Assembly (NCBI GenBank): GCA_012295275.1
Contig: CM022672.1
Location: 15,649,125-15,713,124, forward strand
Length of the DNA stretch: 64,000 nucleotides
Direction: 5' to 3'
Source: Chrysomallon squamiferum
Taxonomy: Eukaryota > Mollusca > Gastropoda > Neomphalida > Peltospiridae
The position numbers and the translations under genes are program-made. The notes beneath the pieces were generated by a model that had not been told where the DNA came from, did not search any database, and was given only the letters and a program-made list of their open reading frames with translations. Positions 29,601 to 39,652 of the stretch are shown in pieces. Every line of letters starts with the position of its first letter. The first letter of the stretch is position 1.

Positions 29601-31272
29601 ATGACTTTATTTGACAAAATATACAGGGTATACAACTTAAAAGATTATTAATAAGCTTTGTTTCCATGAACATTTGGTGCGCCTGTCATGTCACAATTAC
29701 AGGAAATATTGTGTCAAAAAAGAAAGTAAAGTGGATTTCAGTATACTGACCGATTTATTTCAACAATAACTTACACATGACTTCATCACCTTCCCTATTT
29801 AACACAGCATATCTTGGATGTGGTATTTCTTCTTGCATTAGTATTGTGTACACTTTTCTCCTGAAGTAATGTGCAAAATAAAAATGAAAATGCAAGGAAA
29901 TATTCTATTTGAAAATCTGAAGTACTCATTTTTTTTCAGACAGCACAGGCTTGAGTATATGTTTTCTTCCTTTAAAGTAATGAAGACTGCATAAGATAAA
30001 CATTTCACTTTAAAAAAAATACATATCTTCTTTTTTCCAAATTTGAAACCATCTGTATATTAAATACTTATATAACCTTTATATCACTTACACCAAAAAA
30101 CCCTGCTTATATATTTCTTGTGTATAAATGTGTTTTTCAGATTTTAGAACAGAATATAATAAATGTATCAACTGGTATAAATTAAAAAAGGCCAGATTAT
30201 CATAGTGCCAACAACAAAAAATATCAATTTTTACTCAAGAAGGGTCAAATAAAATATTTTTACATTACCTGTCCATTAAAATATATTGTGCTTCAAGATC
30301 ATTAATAGCATAAGGCTTCCTCAAATTATAGTAGTCTATTGCCTTTACAAGTGGAAAACCAAAGGAAAAGAATGAGATCAAAACATCAACAACAGGCCAG
30401 TCTTCAATGGGGTCATTTAAAATGACTGATTCTGGAAACACAAAAATCTCTATCCGTTCAAAATTGTTCAGTCTTTCTAGAATCTCTTTCATTGGTTTTG
30501 ACACAGATTTTTTGGCCATTGCACATACTCCTACAATAATATTGCGTTCTGCTGAGCTTGGTCGCTGAAAGATCCAAAACATACAATGCAAAACTAAATT
30601 AAAGAAACTGCTTCCAAGTAAACATTTTACATAGAAAAACATGTTCTGAAGTGTGATTTTTGTTATTTGTTTTGGATTAATTTATTAATTAGTAAGTATT
30701 CATTTTTTTCATCTTTCTTCCGGTGTTCTCTTTTTAAATTATTTATTTATTGTTATTTTCCTCCCTTACTTTTGTTAATTATTATTTTACTTCCCCCAAA
30801 CATGCCCAAACATGACCAAAAACATTTATGCTGTTACTCAAGTGCAAAAATCTCCTAGTTCTTCAAAACCATGAAAGTAAGAAGATAAATTAAAACTTTT
30901 AAATTACTTTTACTGTAAGTATTTAACATATGCTGGATAAAAAAAAAAAAAAAAAAAAAAAAGTAAATTAAAAAAGAAAATATTTTTAATTGTAAATTTA
31001 ATATAAAAACATGAAAATCTAACCTCGCTGTGAATGGGGCAGAGTTCATCAGATGAAGTATCACTTACAGCTGGACCTATGGTAAATTTCACTTGCTTTT
31101 CCTTGTGATAATCAACTGGGGTACCAATTGAAGAATTTAAGATTGGTGTTGGTTTTTCATTTTTGCAGCTTGCTCCATATTCTTTTCTTTGTTCTGCAAC
31201 ATTTGTTTTTTCATCTTTTGTAGAATCTGTGCCCCCGGAGTCAGAGGTTTCTGATTTTGTCTCTTCATTCAT
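1802..31272 (-). CDS. PPIP5K: PPIP5K/VIP1: diphosphoinositol-pentakisphosphate kinase with histidine-acid-phosphatase-like domain, multi-exon gene
   Basis: Family role: a cytosolic bifunctional enzyme making inositol pyrophosphates (1-position phosphorylation of InsP6 and InsP7), with a C-terminal phosphatase-like domain that removes the phosphate. Coding exons read by eye on the minus strand (high to low): 31272-31024, 30564-30269, 29860-29775, 29437-29286, 29093-28992, 28623-28462, 28017-27896, 27557-27450, 26883-26797, 26450-26265, then 25314-25229 or 23811-23732, then 18366-18241, 8921-8800, 8288-8176, 8080-8014, 7603-7462, 7033-6807, 6110-5962, 5066-4952, 4330-4223, 3951-3826, 3427-3248, 2959-2894, 2510-2414, 1876-1802, and a possible last exon at 429-338. 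All phases join and give about 1,146 residues. Start ATG is at 31272; the same exon stays open upstream of it to an acceptor at 31292, so a 5' exon probably exists. The longest intron (8922-18240) is 9.3 kb. Confidence 0.93.
2012..2057. repeat. (AC)n microsatellite
   Basis: About 22 AC units in a PPIP5K intron, 140 bp upstream (on the minus strand) of the exon at 1876-1802. Confidence 0.98.
4223..26883 (-). CDS. PPIP5K: PPIP5K exons 9-20: histidine acid phosphatase-like domain
   Basis: Exon 9 encodes the phosphatase signature [19 protein letters not shown] at about residues 437-455. Exon 10 is a charged helical stretch ending KLVLEM. Exon 12 carries [20 protein letters not shown] and YPGGQG; exon 13 carries [20 protein letters not shown]; exon 14 carries [20 protein letters not shown]. 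Exons 16-20 continue with [63 protein letters not shown] and [19 protein letters not shown]. All are typical of animal PPIP5Ks. Exon 15 (8080-8014, [20 protein letters not shown]) lies in the segment that is poorly conserved between species. Exon 14 has two possible donors three bases apart (see findings). Confidence 0.9.
5865..5943. repeat. (CA)n microsatellite
   Basis: More than 30 CA units, ending with TC interruptions, about 20 bp downstream of the donor of the PPIP5K exon 6110-5962. Confidence 0.98.
8308..8406. repeat. (AAT)n-(AAAT)n compound microsatellite
   Basis: An AAT run passing into an AAAT run, 20 bp from the acceptor of the PPIP5K exon 8288-8176. Similar tracts lie at 773-822, 11790-11895, 15960-16050, 20640-20715, 41800-41847, 42796-42902, 60045-60118 and 63355-63395. 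Confidence 0.97.
9476..10686. mobile_element. 1.2-kb DNA transposon with long terminal inverted repeats
   Basis: The left end GGGTCATTCTGTGTCAAATC and the right end (reverse complement GGGTCATTCCATGTCAAATC) begin inverted repeats of about 200 bp (9476-9690 and 10470-10686). These share further blocks such as ATGAAACTTGGTATACTT and GGCCAAAATGGG. Both flanks are T-rich (TTTT at each junction), so a short T-run target duplication is possible. The middle has no intact transposase; a 98-residue open stretch at 9750-10046 ([13 protein letters not shown] ...) may be a coding remnant. Superfamily not identified. It lies in the 9.3-kb PPIP5K intron. Confidence 0.85.
12699..12798. repeat. 50-bp tandem duplication
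   Basis: Two adjacent, essentially identical 50-bp units, each containing AACATAATAAGGCTTTGAAG, in the large PPIP5K intron. Confidence 0.95.
17530..17720. repeat. Compound A/T tandem tract: A-run, AAT, AAAT, AAATT
   Basis: Four repeat units in series over 190 bp, ending with about nine copies of AAATT. Located 500 bp from the PPIP5K exon 18366-18241. Confidence 0.95.
19575..19634. repeat. (ATT)n microsatellite
   Basis: Uninterrupted ATT units in the intron between PPIP5K exons 11b and 12; a (GAT)n tract lies at 19117-19140. Confidence 0.97.
21839..21892 (-). CDS. Possible 54-nt PPIP5K cassette exon
   Basis: Minus-strand segment flanked by a TTTAG acceptor and a GTATTA donor, open and symmetrical in phase 1-1, with length divisible by three. 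It would insert [17 protein letters not shown] between exons 11 and 12. Composition is more coding-like than the AT-rich surroundings. No family match is recognised; transcripts would decide. Confidence 0.45.
22211..22285 (-). CDS. Possible 75-nt PPIP5K cassette exon
   Basis: Minus-strand segment between a CAG acceptor and a GTAGTG donor, open in the phase 1-1 frame that would fit between exons 11 and 12. It would read [17 protein letters not shown] then TDTDSED. The acidic Ser/Asp end resembles the SSSEE/SSSD ends of exons 11a and 11b. The acceptor has a poor pyrimidine tract. Inferred from frame and splice signals only. Confidence 0.4.
23732..23811 (-). CDS. PPIP5K: PPIP5K alternative exon 11b
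   Basis: An 80-nt exon with acceptor CTGTAG and donor GTTTGT, reading [20 protein letters not shown] then RGSSSD. It begins and ends in the same phases as exon 11a. Both lengths are 2 modulo 3, so a message with both, or neither, would be frameshifted. Either one alone joins exon 10 to exon 12 (or to the cassettes between) in frame. GC content is higher than in the surrounding intron. Confidence 0.85.
25229..25314 (-). CDS. PPIP5K: PPIP5K alternative exon 11a
   Basis: An 86-nt exon with acceptor TTGCAG and donor GTGTGT. With the preceding phase-2 end it reads [20 protein letters not shown] then PKRSSSEE. It is homologous to the exon at 23811-23732 and occupies the same place in the protein, in the loop before the [10 protein letters not shown] block. 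Vertebrate PPIP5Ks have the [12 protein letters not shown] form. Confidence 0.85.
27450..31272 (-). CDS. PPIP5K: PPIP5K exons 1-8: N-terminal tail and ATP-grasp kinase domain
   Basis: Residues 1-83 (exon 1) are a Ser/Thr/Asp-rich, probably disordered tail. The conserved part starts in exon 2 with [20 protein letters not shown] and continues through [20 protein letters not shown] (exon 3) and [18 protein letters not shown] plus [10 protein letters not shown] (exon 4). Exon 5 gives [17 protein letters not shown], and exons 6-7 give [10 protein letters not shown] and [20 protein letters not shown]. The DVNG aspartate corresponds to the metal/ATP-binding residue of the VIP1 ATP-grasp fold. Exon 8 ends the domain with [11 protein letters not shown], the usual linker into the phosphatase domain. 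No lesion is seen, so the kinase looks intact. Introns here are short (0.2-0.6 kb), unlike those further downstream. Confidence 0.92.
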
Positions 31273-32435
31273 TTTTGTTTTCTTACAAATTCTAACAAAA
31301 ATAAACAGATACAATTATTTAACCAATTAATTGAATATAAACATTCTTATTTGAATTAAATCTTATTCATAATTAGATAATAATAATTATAATGATTATC
31401 TTAATGATTAAATCCTAAACCTAAATGTCAAAATGACACAGAAAGATATTAACTCAATAACTCATTAACTGTGTTAAAAATAAATATTTGTCAATACCAC
31501 AGCTATAAATAAAATGTATTCCGTTTCAGTACAAAAATAATTAATGAATAGAGTTACGAATCAGTATGGCAGCCGCAGTTATTAAAGTCGTATGCAGAGC
31601 ATACCTTACCATATTTACTAGCAGACGATGTAAACATAGTTAAATGAATTATAATATAAATTATTTCATACGTACCCTGGAAATAAAATGCTGACGACGA
31701 GAATCTGTATATTTATATTACTTTTAATGCTGTATTAACAATAATTATCCTCAAGGCACATTTACAGATAAGGAAATCATTTATCATCAGATTCCTATAA
31801 ATAAATTGTCTTATTATTATGATACTCTAAGTCCTTGAGAAAGTCCTACTAATAACATGTCAGCCATTTTTATTTGTTTCTGTCTAAATTCCTTCAATGA
31901 ACTATTTATCAATCATAGCGGGATTTAATTCTACAATGTTTAATATAATAAATGAAAAAGTATTGTCATAATGAAAAATTAGACTGTTAACAAATATATC
32001 AAAAACAGAACAACAAAAAGGAAAAAAACAACAACAACAACAAAAAAAAAACAGTAACAAACAAACAAAATACCGGTTTTCTTTTGTACGATCATTAAAC
32101 ACACTCTCCCTTCACAGAACTAATTTAGATTATTTAATATTTTATTAGTTTAGTTTTAATGTTTAATTAAACATATATCATCATTAGTTTATTATTGTTA
32201 TTATTATTATTAATAATTTATTTTTTTATTATTATCATTTTTTAAATTATTATTATTATTTTTACTGTTATTTTTTTTTTTTTGTTTATTACTTTTGTTT
32301 TTCTTGTTGCTGTTGTTTTTTTTTTTCTTGTTCTTCTGATATTTCTTAATTAGAAGAATTGTGATAGGTTGATAATATGATCAGCAGCCAACAAAGTTTG
32401 GTATCTCTGTTTAATGTAATAACAAATAACATATA

Positions 32436-32865
32436 TGTGAGGGACTGAACTAAAAGCACAATCTAAAGATACATAAACACCATTGACCTGTGAGGTTTAT
32501 TTCTTCTTGTTTAAACGTAAAGTACTTGGGAAATTCCTCCAAAACACGTAGGACATTAAAATATGGTAAACACTGTCAATGGTACTTTCTTAAGGAACCC
32601 ATGACAGTAATGGTCTGCCAGTATTGGTCAGGATGTGAAATGTTATCTGTGTGACTGTGTTGAAATACAGTTCAAGAGAAGAGGGAATATCTGGCAAGGG
32701 AGAAAGACGTTTGAGCCAATTCTCTGCATTATAATTACTATACCTTTATCAGGATATATTGTTATTGTATATCATGGTGTATAAATGGGCAGAGAAAATA
32801 AAAATGTAATCGAAATCGAACTTGTAATGTTTTTTGTGAGAGGGTGCTGTACGCACCCGGCCACA
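32436..32865 (+). repeat. 5' LTR
   Basis: About 90% like the right LTR by eye, with small indels (for example GACAGTAAT present here and absent there). It contains a TATA-like TATAAAT at 32780 and AATAAA at 32797, as expected for an LTR promoter and polyadenylation signal. Confidence 0.87.
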
Positions 32866-33179
32866 AATGGCGTCGCCGACAGGATTGTGAGTTGTTTAAG
32901 TTTACAGACAATTGTCAGATTTAAAAACAGACAATTGGTAAATCTGAAATGAGAACAATCAAAACACAGTTAAAATGTGAGGCAGCTGGATTTTTCAGTT
33001 AAAGCAGTTAAAAAGCAGGATACGTTTCAGGAATGTGCGAAATATTACAGAAGCTAATATATAACTGTTTTATTCCATTTTGTAAATGCCTAATCCGGTC
33101 TGAAAGAATACAGAAATATAGATGACGATGAACAGAAAAGACATTACGACAGAGCAGTTAGTTCATTGAGAAGTGTGAT

Positions 33180-33182
<3 letters not shown>

Positions 33183-33250
<68 letters not shown>
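33183..33250. repeat. (GA)n microsatellite inside the LTR element
   Basis: About 34 uninterrupted GA units within the retrotransposon interior. Confidence 0.98.
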
Positions 33251-33252
<2 letters not shown>

Positions 33253-34023
33253 TATTATAACAAACTACGTGGTGGATAAACATTGACATTATCAGGAAAA
33301 TTAGCAAACTGATTCTATAATTGTGTTGCTATTTTGTTGTTTTGTTTCTCTTCGTGTTTAATGTAAACTGCTATTATTGGCCACAAACAGTGAAAGGTAG
33401 GTGACTGTGAAACTGTTGAATGTGAACGAATGACAACTGAGAGTTTTATATTACTTAAAGTTTCAGTATTAATTAACTGAACTACACTGGCTTTCCCTCA
33501 GTCAAACTGTTTTAACTTAAACTGATATGAGTAACTGGGGATTAATGGGGAAATTGTAAAAGTTATGCTCTGAGGAATCTGCCGACAAACCATTATCGCA
33601 TAAAGAGGCGTGGCCTGTAACTGTTTGGAGTCAGTAAGGTTGACTTTCACATGACCAGTTGTTTACACCAGTGGACCCAATTATGGCCAGTGATGGTCAG
33701 TAGCCTTGGCTTAGATAACATGTGAGGTAAACAGCCCTGAGTGGCAGCAATTAAGGGCATCTGGTTAGAAAGTAAATTTAAAATAAAGATTCTTGAAGAG
33801 ATCAGTTGTAATCTGATAACAGTCAAAACTTAAAATACTGAATTAAAAGAAAGTTAGTAGAATAAACTATTTTAATATTTCACTGAATGTGTAACAATGA
33901 ATTCACAGTAAAGTAAATTTTGTAATCAAAATAATACTAATCTGTGGAACAAAGCACTACAAATTAAATATATTGATTTAAATAAATATTTAAGTTGACA
34001 CAAAATATATTACTGGCTTTTCA

Positions 34024-34505
34024 CCATTTAATCTGATGTTTGGAAGACACACTCAACTTCCGATTGACTGTCTTCTGGGTGGAGTCAACGGTGAGAAGAT
34101 GGAGAAGATACTTCCAGAATGGATACTGGAGTATCAAGAGAATCTACGTTATGCCTATGAAAAAGCAGGAGAGCATACCAGATTTGAGACAAGCGAGGAA
34201 GGCTCCCCGTGATGATGTGCTAAGAGATAATCAATATAAGCATTGATTCCCTTGTAAATCTCAGGAACAGAAACATCCAGGATAAGAAAATTATTCAAGA
34301 TCACTGGAAAAGTCAACTGTACAGAATCACTGAAATGCTGGATCAAGATGGAAGGTTATGCAAAGTTTGTCCTCTGGAAGATGACAAAGACAATAGGGTG
34401 GTGAACAGGTCGGAGATGAGCCATGTTACATACAACCAGAAAGATGATTTGATAGAGGCTGAACATCAGTTAGACAGTGTAGAAACAACCAGTCTATTGC
34501 ATTAG
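34024..34505 (+). pseudogene. Decayed integrase C-terminal fragment of the LTR element
   Basis: Reading in pieces, FNLMFGRHTQLPIDCLLGG is the motif that follows the integrase core in Ty3/gypsy elements. After an in-frame TGA, a second piece (RNIQDKKIIQDHWKSQLYRI) matches the GPY/F-type module, and the frame ends at TAG 34503-34505. Stops and a frame change interrupt it, so it is non-functional. Confidence 0.75.
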
Positions 34506-34695
34506 ATATAACACAATCTAGTGAAATGTACTTCAAATATAAGTAATTTTTTAGAAGTTGGTAGATTATACTTCATAATATAACATATGTAATTTTTAGA
34601 AATTTCTAATTTAAAATAACAATTTTATTTCTTTCCCAGAATAGTTAATCATCTTATGAATGTTTTCGAAAACGTAAATGTTAAGCAGGGGAGTT

Positions 34696-35108
34696 TTTGA
34701 GGGACTGAACTAAAAGCACAATCTAAAGATACATAAACACCATTGACCTGTGAGGTTTATTTCTCCTGGTTTAATCGTAAAGTACTTGGTAAATTCCACC
34801 AAACACTCGGGACATTAAAATATGGTAAACACTGTCATTGGGGCTTTCTTAAGGAACCCATGGTCTGCCAGTATTGGTCAGGGGTGTGAAATGTTATCTG
34901 TGTGACTGTGTTGAAATACAGTTCAAGAAAAGAGAGAATATTTGGCAAAACGTTTGAGCCAATTGTCTGCATTATAATTATTATACTTTTATCCGGATAT
35001 ATTGTTATTGTGTATCATGGTGTATAAATGGGCAGAGGAAATAAAAATGTAATCGAAATCGAACTTGAGTAGTTTTTTGTGTGAGGGTGCTTTACGCACC
35101 CGGCCACA
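34696..35108 (+). repeat. 3' LTR
   Basis: Right-hand copy of the LTR, ending CCCGGCCACA and followed by TATATAT. Its first bases read TTTGAGGG instead of TGTGAGGG. Divergence between the two LTRs shows the insertion is not recent. Confidence 0.87.
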
Positions 35109-35303
35109 TATATATATTTTATTTTTTTAAATTTATTTATTTATCCTTAGTCCTAAGGTTTATTATTATTATTATTATTATAAGCATGTTTTGATCATTA
35201 CACATATTATTAACTAAGCCTGCTTTTTGTTAACATTATTTATTAAATAAAACGCAGATTCAAATACTATTTCTGGCACGAGTACCGAAGCGACAAAGAC
35301 AAA

Positions 35304-35314
35304 TTCCCGCCAAA
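35304..35314 (-). promoter_or_regulatory. E2F-like site
   Basis: The reverse complement reads TTTGGCGGGAA, the canonical E2F/DP consensus. It lies in intergenic DNA 200 bp beyond the LTR element. No gene start is seen next to it; it could belong to an unseen 5' exon of PPIP5K. Confidence 0.3.
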
Positions 35315-36099
35315 TAAAACTAAATTTAAATTTCCCTATTACTGCGGTTATGTATTAGTTTCAGGTGGTTTTTTTTCCAATATCAGATTATTTATGTTTA
35401 TTCGTTCAATATTAATTTGAATGATTTTAAAGTAATCTTAAGAACTAAGAACAAAGTTTAAGCTTTCTGTTGTGTAAGGCTTATGCGGTCAATTTTCAAA
35501 CGTGAAAAATGAAGCTGGGCTTATTTACGAGTATGAACATATCGCCTGTCACTTACGTAATAATTATGTTTAATGTTAAAACAGTATTTTAAAAAATTAA
35601 ACCAAACACTTCTTTAATTTTTAATCATAAAATTTTATGTTCAAGTAGCAAGTCTATAAATGACATTCAGAACTTAGATTCAGTATAATTATGAGAAGTG
35701 GTAACTTGGTAAACTGTGAGTTAGTAATAGCATTGGTAGTAGCAGTAGTAGTACTATTGTAGTCGTAGTGATAATTAATTTAATTATAGTATGATCATAC
35801 CGCATGAAATAATGTATAAGGCATTAACTCGAAGACAGTTTTTATTAGATTGTATTTTTATTAATAGATTGAAGGAAGAAAGGTTTTATTTAAAACATTT
35901 ATTTAGTTAGTTGGAGTCATAATTATGTTTTTAAAAAACAGCTAACTTTTATAATTAATCACTTTCCCGAAGGCCTAAAAGCTGATAACTTGGTATTTGA
36001 TAAATTTATTGGATTGAATTGTTTGGGAAAGGAAAATATAGCTTTATTAATAGAATGTGTTTAGTGACCAAAAAAATCAATGTTTTACATTAGGACATA

Positions 36100-36102
<3 letters not shown>

Positions 36103-36154
<52 letters not shown>
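36103..36154. repeat. (TC)n microsatellite
   Basis: About 26 uninterrupted TC units in the intergenic stretch between the LTR element and the zinc-finger gene; reverse complement of the GA tract 2.9 kb away. Confidence 0.98.
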
Positions 36155-36159
<5 letters not shown>

Positions 36160-37224
36160 TTTTTCGAATCATTATAGTGATTAGGCATAATTATAAATTA
36201 TGTTTGTTGTGCTTATAATAACTTCTCAAATAATGAAATAATTTGACAGACAAATAATCGAGAATAGTGATTGTATTTCGGGCGTTTTTGTCAATGCTGT
36301 TTGTAGCAGAAAATATATAATATCTCTTCAATCGCTTAAGTTATTAATGAAATCTACAACGTAACAAGAAATAGGGCGGATATGTGAATATGATTTAAGA
36401 AATTCTGTTTCGAAAAAATGTTTTTTAAATGTGTTATTCATCAGAAATTTAATTTTCTTAAGAGAAAAATACGTGATTAAATTGTCCGGCAAATGCTATT
36501 TATCCATTTACCGACATATATAATGCGTGTAGGTAAGCTAGCGGATTATTTTTTTTTTTTTTTTCATTTAAGAGTATGTTACTTACATGATCACTCATTC
36601 ATTCATTCATTCATGGATTCATTCATTCATGTATTATATGTCACATCGAAATTATTAAGGGTTTTTGGTTTGATGCTTTTTTTTTTGGATGAATCAACGA
36701 AAACAAGTAATTTTAAAACAGTTTTATTGATAAGACGTTAACAAATTATAATACATATGTATATTCTTACTAGAAAACAGAGAAAAACTGTTGTTTAATT
36801 CAAATGACCATTCAGGAAACAATTTCTTCTGAAATTAATTTGAATAGATGAACAATAAAAAAAAAAAATAATAATAATAATAATAATAATAATAGAACAT
36901 AATAACAGATAACAATAAAATACAATAAATGTTTGTTAAGCAATAAAATAAAAAAATAAAGAAATAAATAAATGTATCAATTTTCCCTTATGGTGATAAC
37001 AGAATACATTTTGTGTAATGTATTATGCAAATATTCATTCGATGACAAAGAATGTAACTGCGTCTGTTGTAACTGTAAATTACAAATTAAAATTCAGTAT
37101 CAAATCTCTGCCTATATGTACATATATAATACATTATTAGTATTATTACTTGTCGTTGTTATTATTAATATTATTATTACTACCTTCATCATAATCATCA
37201 TCGTCAACACTGAACTAGTATACT

Positions 37225-37947
37225 TTAATTTGAGCTAACATTTTCTTCATTTTTACGACCTGTTTCATTTTTCTCGGAATCACTTGTTACATCCGACGCA
37301 GAAGAAGATAGGTTCGGTTCACATCCAGAATAATGTTTCTTCCAGTCAAAATGACTTTCAAATGCTTCCCCACAGTTTTCACATTTGTATGGCTTAATTT
37401 TATAATGACCATTCATGTGCTCCTGGAGATGTTCTGTTTTCCAAAATGTCTGTCCACAGTTCGGCTCCTGACATCGGTATCTTGGTAACGTCTCGTCTTC
37501 TTGGCGTCGTTTTTGTGATTCCGACTGTTCGGACTGCACTTGTTTGCCCTCTGCTGCCTTCACAGACGATTTCATCCTGTTGACCGTGTTTGGATTTACC
37601 TGTTGAGGAGGAGAAGGGGGAGAGGAAGGAGTCAGTGAACAGCTGGAATAAACATTCTGATTATTGAGAACCTGGTAGTACGGATATCCAATGTTCTGGT
37701 CATCTTTCATTTCTCCATGTTTCAGTCGCATGTGTCGAGTCAAGTTGGACTTCCACTTGCTGACGTATCCACATTTATCACAGGAAAATGTCTGACTCAG
37801 TGGCGACAACGTCCGCATTAAGGACATAGATGGCGCTGTTTGTATTCGTATCAGATTCTCCTGCTGGGCTTTGAACATTCTCTGTATGCTGCTGAAAGTT
37901 TCGTTTCTGCTGTTATCTGTATTCTTATCTGTATGTCTTTCCCTTTC
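37225..37947 (-). CDS. Alternative terminal exon B: zinc fingers
   Basis: Acceptor TTTCTCTGTAG, phase 0, followed in frame by ERERHTDKNTDNSRNETFSS and the fingers. CDKCGYVSKWKSNLTRHMRL-KH is C-x2-C-x12-H-x4-H. CQEPNCGQTFWKTEHLQEHM-NGH is C-x4-C-x12-H-x3-H. CENCGEAFESHFDWKKHYSGC is C-x2-C-x12-H-x3-C. A Pro/Ser-rich spacer separates fingers 1 and 2, and an acidic Ser-rich tail ends at TAA. The first ATG in the open frame (37878) is internal. Exons A and B both finish with a C2HC-type finger, which suggests an old duplication of a terminal exon followed by divergence. Confidence 0.8.
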   Translation of the reverse strand, partial: ERERHTDKNTDNSRNETFSSIQRMFKAQQENLIRIQTAPSMSLMRTLSPLSQTFSCDKCGYVSKWKSNLTRHMRLKHGEMKDDQNIGYPYYQVLNNQNVYSSCSLTPSSPPSPPQQVNPNTVNRMKSSVKAAEGKQVQSEQSESQKRRQEDETLPRYRCQEPNCGQTFWKTEHLQEHMNGHYKIKPYKCENCGEAFESHFDWKKHYSGCEPNLSSSASDVTSDSEKNETGRKNEENVSSN

Positions 37948-39608
37948 CTACAGAGAAATATATATATATATATATACAAACAGTGTTACATATATACATA
38001 CATACATATATATATATATAAAACAGGCACATATATAAAAAAAAACCATTTTATTTCAATATAAAAATTAAGATATTACGATGATCACAAAAATATAAAT
38101 TGATGAGCAAAAATTAATCATTTTTCTGAAAGAACGCACACACAGATATAAGAAATTAACCATCTAGTAATAACAATAATAATATATATATATATATATA
38201 TATATTTTAGAATTATTGTTATATCATTCGATCCAAAATTACTGTGCAAAATATAAAACTGTTTCGAAAACCACTATTTCTGTTTATTAAAAGAAGAAAT
38301 GTAATCAATTATAATGAATCTTCTAAATGTAATAACGCACATTAAAGTTACATTTTTTTATCTTTCTTTATATTATCCATCTAATTTTTAAATTATAACT
38401 GAAAAAAAAAAATTAAGTATTACATCCTTCTCTATGCTTATGTCACCATCTGGGTAAATTACCTTTTAAGAAATATTAAAATCCACATAATATAGTTTCA
38501 GAATGCATATTAAGGAGAACAACAACAACAACGAATTTCTTTTTAAAATCTCCACCTTTCAGCGGGCACGTGTATAACTTTCCTCTAAACCGTGAACTAA
38601 TTAATACTTTTACTAGTCGATCAAGTTTTGTATCCAAAGCTGGTCTCCGCTGTCATTTTTCTGAATTGTGACATTTCCGCTAACGTTTTTGGGTGCGTTG
38701 TGAGCACACTTTTTTTTGTGCCTCTCGAGTCCAGAACGCCACGAAAATACAGCACCACACATACACCGATAAGACCTGTTTATATGCTTTGAGTTTATGT
38801 GGTCCAGTAACATGGAGTTACAAGTGTATGATTTATCACACATATCACAGGAATAATTTTTGGGCACGCGATTGGCTTGAGGTAGCTTTGACAGAGGTAG
38901 CTTTGACAGACTTTCTTTTATGAATGACGTTTCACACACCTTTTCCCAGTCCGTTTCGGATATATTTTTGAAATCATTGTTGTGTGCTGATTTCATGTGA
39001 TTAATCAGCTCGGCCATTTGGGAAAACGTATCGTTGCAGTCAGTGCAGTTAATACTGAAATTCTCGTTGTTCGGAGCCGAAACATCCATCGATAAAGTTA
39101 GAACGCTGCTGCACTTAGAACAAAGATTTCCATACGGCTCCTTCTGCACTAGCGCCTGTCTCGGAAATATCTGACCGCAGTAAGAACATTTAGACTGTGC
39201 CAGTGATGCGGTTTGCTGCTGGTCACTCTTATCCCAACCCCACTGACCATCGTGGACCACACGGGTTCTTTCTCTCGTAGAACGACTTCCAGCCGAAATG
39301 TCAATCTGGGAAGAAGAAAAGTGACGTACGTTAGTGTAACCTCCCTCCATGGAGCCCTTTCACCGCTATCCTAAAGCTATTAACGAAACGCGAAGTTCGT
39401 CCGTTTGTCGATATTCGTTCTTTCAGACTTGTGACACAGCCATCTAGGATGGGTTTTGAAAATTATTGACTTTGGTAAAGATTCAGTCTAAAATTACCAA
39501 TCCAAGAAGATGGATTTTCTTTTTCAAGGAGTGGGGTAAAAAGATCAACTCATCTTGTGTTCAGCTTTAATGGAAGCATGGTAAACAATGTTATTGTTAT
39601 CGTTGTTG

Positions 39609-39652
<44 letters not shown>

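Larger units (their letters stand above)
32436..35108 (+). mobile_element. Internally deleted Ty3/gypsy-type LTR retrotransposon
   Basis: Direct repeats of about 430 and 412 bp (32436-32865 and 34696-35108) flank 1.8 kb. They start TG(TG)AGGGACTGAAC and end CCCGGCCACA. TATA at both outer flanks may be a 4-bp target duplication. A candidate primer-binding site, TGGCGTCGCCGACAGGATT, begins two bases after the left LTR, and a purine-rich tract (AAGCAGGGGAG) precedes the right one. Only the end of an integrase is recognisable inside; gag, protease and reverse transcriptase are missing. The orientation puts it head-to-head with PPIP5K, whose first coding exon starts 1.2 kb away. Confidence 0.88.
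35109..37224. other. Intergenic, between LTR element and zinc-finger gene
   Basis: AT-rich DNA with TTA, TC and ATTC repeats, polypyrimidine runs and one E2F-like site. No supported exon on either strand. The 3' UTR of terminal exon B should occupy the last part. Confidence 0.7.

Noticed and set aside
30910-31064. Open frame extending PPIP5K exon 1 past 31024
   Set aside because: A GT donor follows CAC-AGC-GAG, and the extension is intronic A/T-run translation.
34040-34246. A 68-residue plus-strand frame in the LTR element
   Set aside because: Out of frame with the recognisable integrase remnant.
39306-39350. ATG upstream of zinc-finger exon A (MEGGYTNV...)
   Set aside because: It reads through an intron polypyrimidine tract ending in CCCAG; the exon itself joins exon 3 in phase 0.
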